This document shows, one piece after another, positions 62,928 to 64,000 of a stretch of DNA of 64,000 nucleotides. Below the pieces are notes generated by a model. That model saw only the letters and a program-made list of their open reading frames with translations. It was not told the DNA's origin and did no database searches. The stretch covers positions 143,912 through 207,911 of the forward strand of contig NZ_RCZM01000006.1 in NCBI RefSeq assembly GCF_006438965.1, read 5' to 3'. Origin of the DNA: Pedococcus bigeumensis (lineage in GTDB: Bacteria; Actinomycetota; Actinomycetes; Actinomycetales; Dermatophilaceae). How positions within the stretch are numbered: position 1 is the stretch's first letter; the number at the start of each line of letters is the position of its first letter. Made by a program: the position numbers and the translations under genes.

Positions 62928-64000
62928 ATGAGCCTGTCGGTGCAGCTCCTCGGCCGGCCCCGGATCGTCCAGGCGTCCGGCACGACCTACCCGTTCCGGA
63001 GCCGCAAGAGCTGGGCACTCCTGGCCTACCTGATCCTGGCGGAGGTGCCTCCGAGCCGCGGTCAGCTCGCCCAGCTCCTGTTCGCCGACGCCGATGATCC
63101 GCAGCGCGCCCTCAGGTGGTGCCTCTCTGAGATCCGCCGCGGGCTCGGTGAGGGCGGCTCGGTCGAGGACGACCCGGTCCAGCTGCGCCTGCCGCACGAC
63201 GCGGTCGTGGACGTCGAGGTCCTGGCTCGCGGGGCATCGAGCGACGCCATCGCGCTGCCGGGGCTCGGTGCCACCGTGCTGGACGGAATGACGTTCCGGG
63301 CCAGCGCGGCATACGAGATCTGGTTGCTGGCCCAGCAGCGGCACCTGACGGCCGCCTCCGAGGCGATCCTCCACGAAGCCGCCGTCCGGTCGTTGGCGCG
63401 CGGCGAGTGGCAAGAGGCGATCAGCTACGCGTCGCGGGTCGCCGCCATGAGTCCGCTCGACGAGAACCACCAGGCACTGCTCATCCGGCTCTACCGCCTC
63501 GCGGGTGACGACGACGCGGCCGAGCGAGCGTTCGCAGCCTGTGCCTCGCTGTTCCAGAGCGAGCTCGGCACACCTCCGGGGCCGGCCGTGCTTGCTGCCC
63601 GCCGGACCAGCAGACCCAACCCCCTCGCTGAGGCGGACGACGCCACCATAGAGGCGATCATCGAGGCCGGCACCGCCGCCATGGGGGCCGGCGCCCTCGA
63701 GGCGGGGATCCGTTCGTTGCAGACCGCCACCCGGCTGGCCGACGGTGCGCGCAAGACCCGTCTCCGGGTGCGGTCGCGGCTTGTCCTGGCCGAGGCCCTC
63801 GTCCACGCCCTTGGCGGGCTCGACGAAGAGGGGCTGGCCAGCCTCTACGAGGCCGACGAGATCGCGGTCGCCCACCAGCTGACCGATGCCGTGGCAGCAG
63901 CGCGGGCCGAACTCGGTTACGTCGACTTCCTGCGCGCCCGGTACGACAGGGCGCTGGTGTGGCTGAACGACGCGCTGCGGCTCGCCGACGGCTCCCCGGC
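62928..64000 (+). CDS. SARP/BTAD-type transcriptional regulator (cut by window edge)
   Basis: The frame starts at ATG 62928 (GGAGGTCC upstream) and stays open to the window end. The first 90 residues form a winged-helix OmpR-like domain typical of SARP regulators (LSVQLLGRPRIVQASGTTYPFRSRKSWALLAYLIL). A bacterial transcriptional activator domain follows (LTAASEAILHEAAVRSLARGEWQEAISYASR..., AAERAFAACASLFQSELGTPPGPAV), then TPR-like helices begin. It probably continues as a large regulator. The target may be the DUF4242-redoxin pair just upstream. Confidence 0.85.
   Translation, partial: MSLSVQLLGRPRIVQASGTTYPFRSRKSWALLAYLILAEVPPSRGQLAQLLFADADDPQRALRWCLSEIRRGLGEGGSVEDDPVQLRLPHDAVVDVEVLARGASSDAIALPGLGATVLDGMTFRASAAYEIWLLAQQRHLTAASEAILHEAAVRSLARGEWQEAISYASRVAAMSPLDENHQALLIRLYRLAGDDDAAERAFAACASLFQSELGTPPGPAVLAARRTSRPNPLAEADDATIEAIIEAGTAAMGAGALEAGIRSLQTATRLADGARKTRLRVRSRLVLAEALVHALGGLDEEGLASLYEADEIAVAHQLTDAVAAARAELGYVDFLRARYDRALVWLNDALRLADGSP

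Overview
The window is high-GC DNA with strong GC3 codon bias, frequent GTG starts, 4-nt ATGA/GTGA gene overlaps and marker families such as DUF3027, DUF3263, DUF2530, DUF2510, HelD, XPB and WXG100. This points to an actinobacterium, most likely order Micrococcales and plausibly family Intrasporangiaceae (family is inference from protein flavour only). It looks like ordinary chromosome: I see no rRNA, tRNA, insertion sequence, integrase, prophage or CRISPR array.

Layout. 1-9.2 kb: sugar metabolism, with a GH35 beta-galactosidase fragment, a GH94-type phosphorylase-like protein, a RutE-type nitroreductase and an edd-eda Entner-Doudoroff operon behind a near-ideal CRP/GlxR site; then a PsiE-like membrane protein and PdxH. 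9.2-17.4 kb: DUF2236 oxygenase, MFS exporter, NYN-LOTUS protein, pentapeptide protein, citrate synthase, SerC and a secreted transglycosylase. 17.6-26.3 kb: a MarR-MFS-microprotein operon with a clear operator, an NCS2 purine permease, a cold-shock/DUF3027/XRE operon, an MFS transporter and an aldose epimerase. 26.4-35.1 kb: DUF5666-like protein, helicase-associated protein and XPB helicase, HMG-CoA lyase, PAP2 enzyme, and an SH3-CHAP cell-wall hydrolase behind a candidate c-di-AMP (ydaO) riboswitch. 35.4-39.4 kb: a response regulator/histidine kinase/HtrA envelope-stress operon. 39.6-45.1 kb: HelD, an HD phosphohydrolase, two Nudix proteins, an orphan WXG100 and a DUF2510 protein. 45.1-53.2 kb: a MacB/FtsX-type ABC exporter, a LuxR regulator, a frameshifted vanadium haloperoxidase and a PhoD-like phosphatase. 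53.3-64 kb: groEL with two CIRCE operators, a DUF559 nuclease-like gene bracketed by two copies of one palindromic repeat, an orphan contractile-injection tail-tube protein, a translationally coupled four-gene operon, DUF3263, a PLP decarboxylase, HAD phosphatase, DUF4242, a redoxin and the start of a SARP/BTAD regulator.

The most unusual signals are not genes. (1) The heptamer GTATGCC/GGCATAC occurs about 52 times by hand count, several-fold above what base composition predicts, and replaces the otherwise dominant TAC-GCC / GCG-TAC codon pairs. (2) Short tandem repeats, usually carrying stop codons, sit at gene 3' ends, mostly at convergent junctions. (3) Several palindromic intergenic modules appear: a perfect 22-bp-arm hairpin, a duplicated 20-bp-arm element and an 82-bp tandem module. 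(4) A structured, promoter-preceded intergenic region lies at 4.8-5.0 kb. (5) A lone injection-system tube protein has no other tail gene near it.
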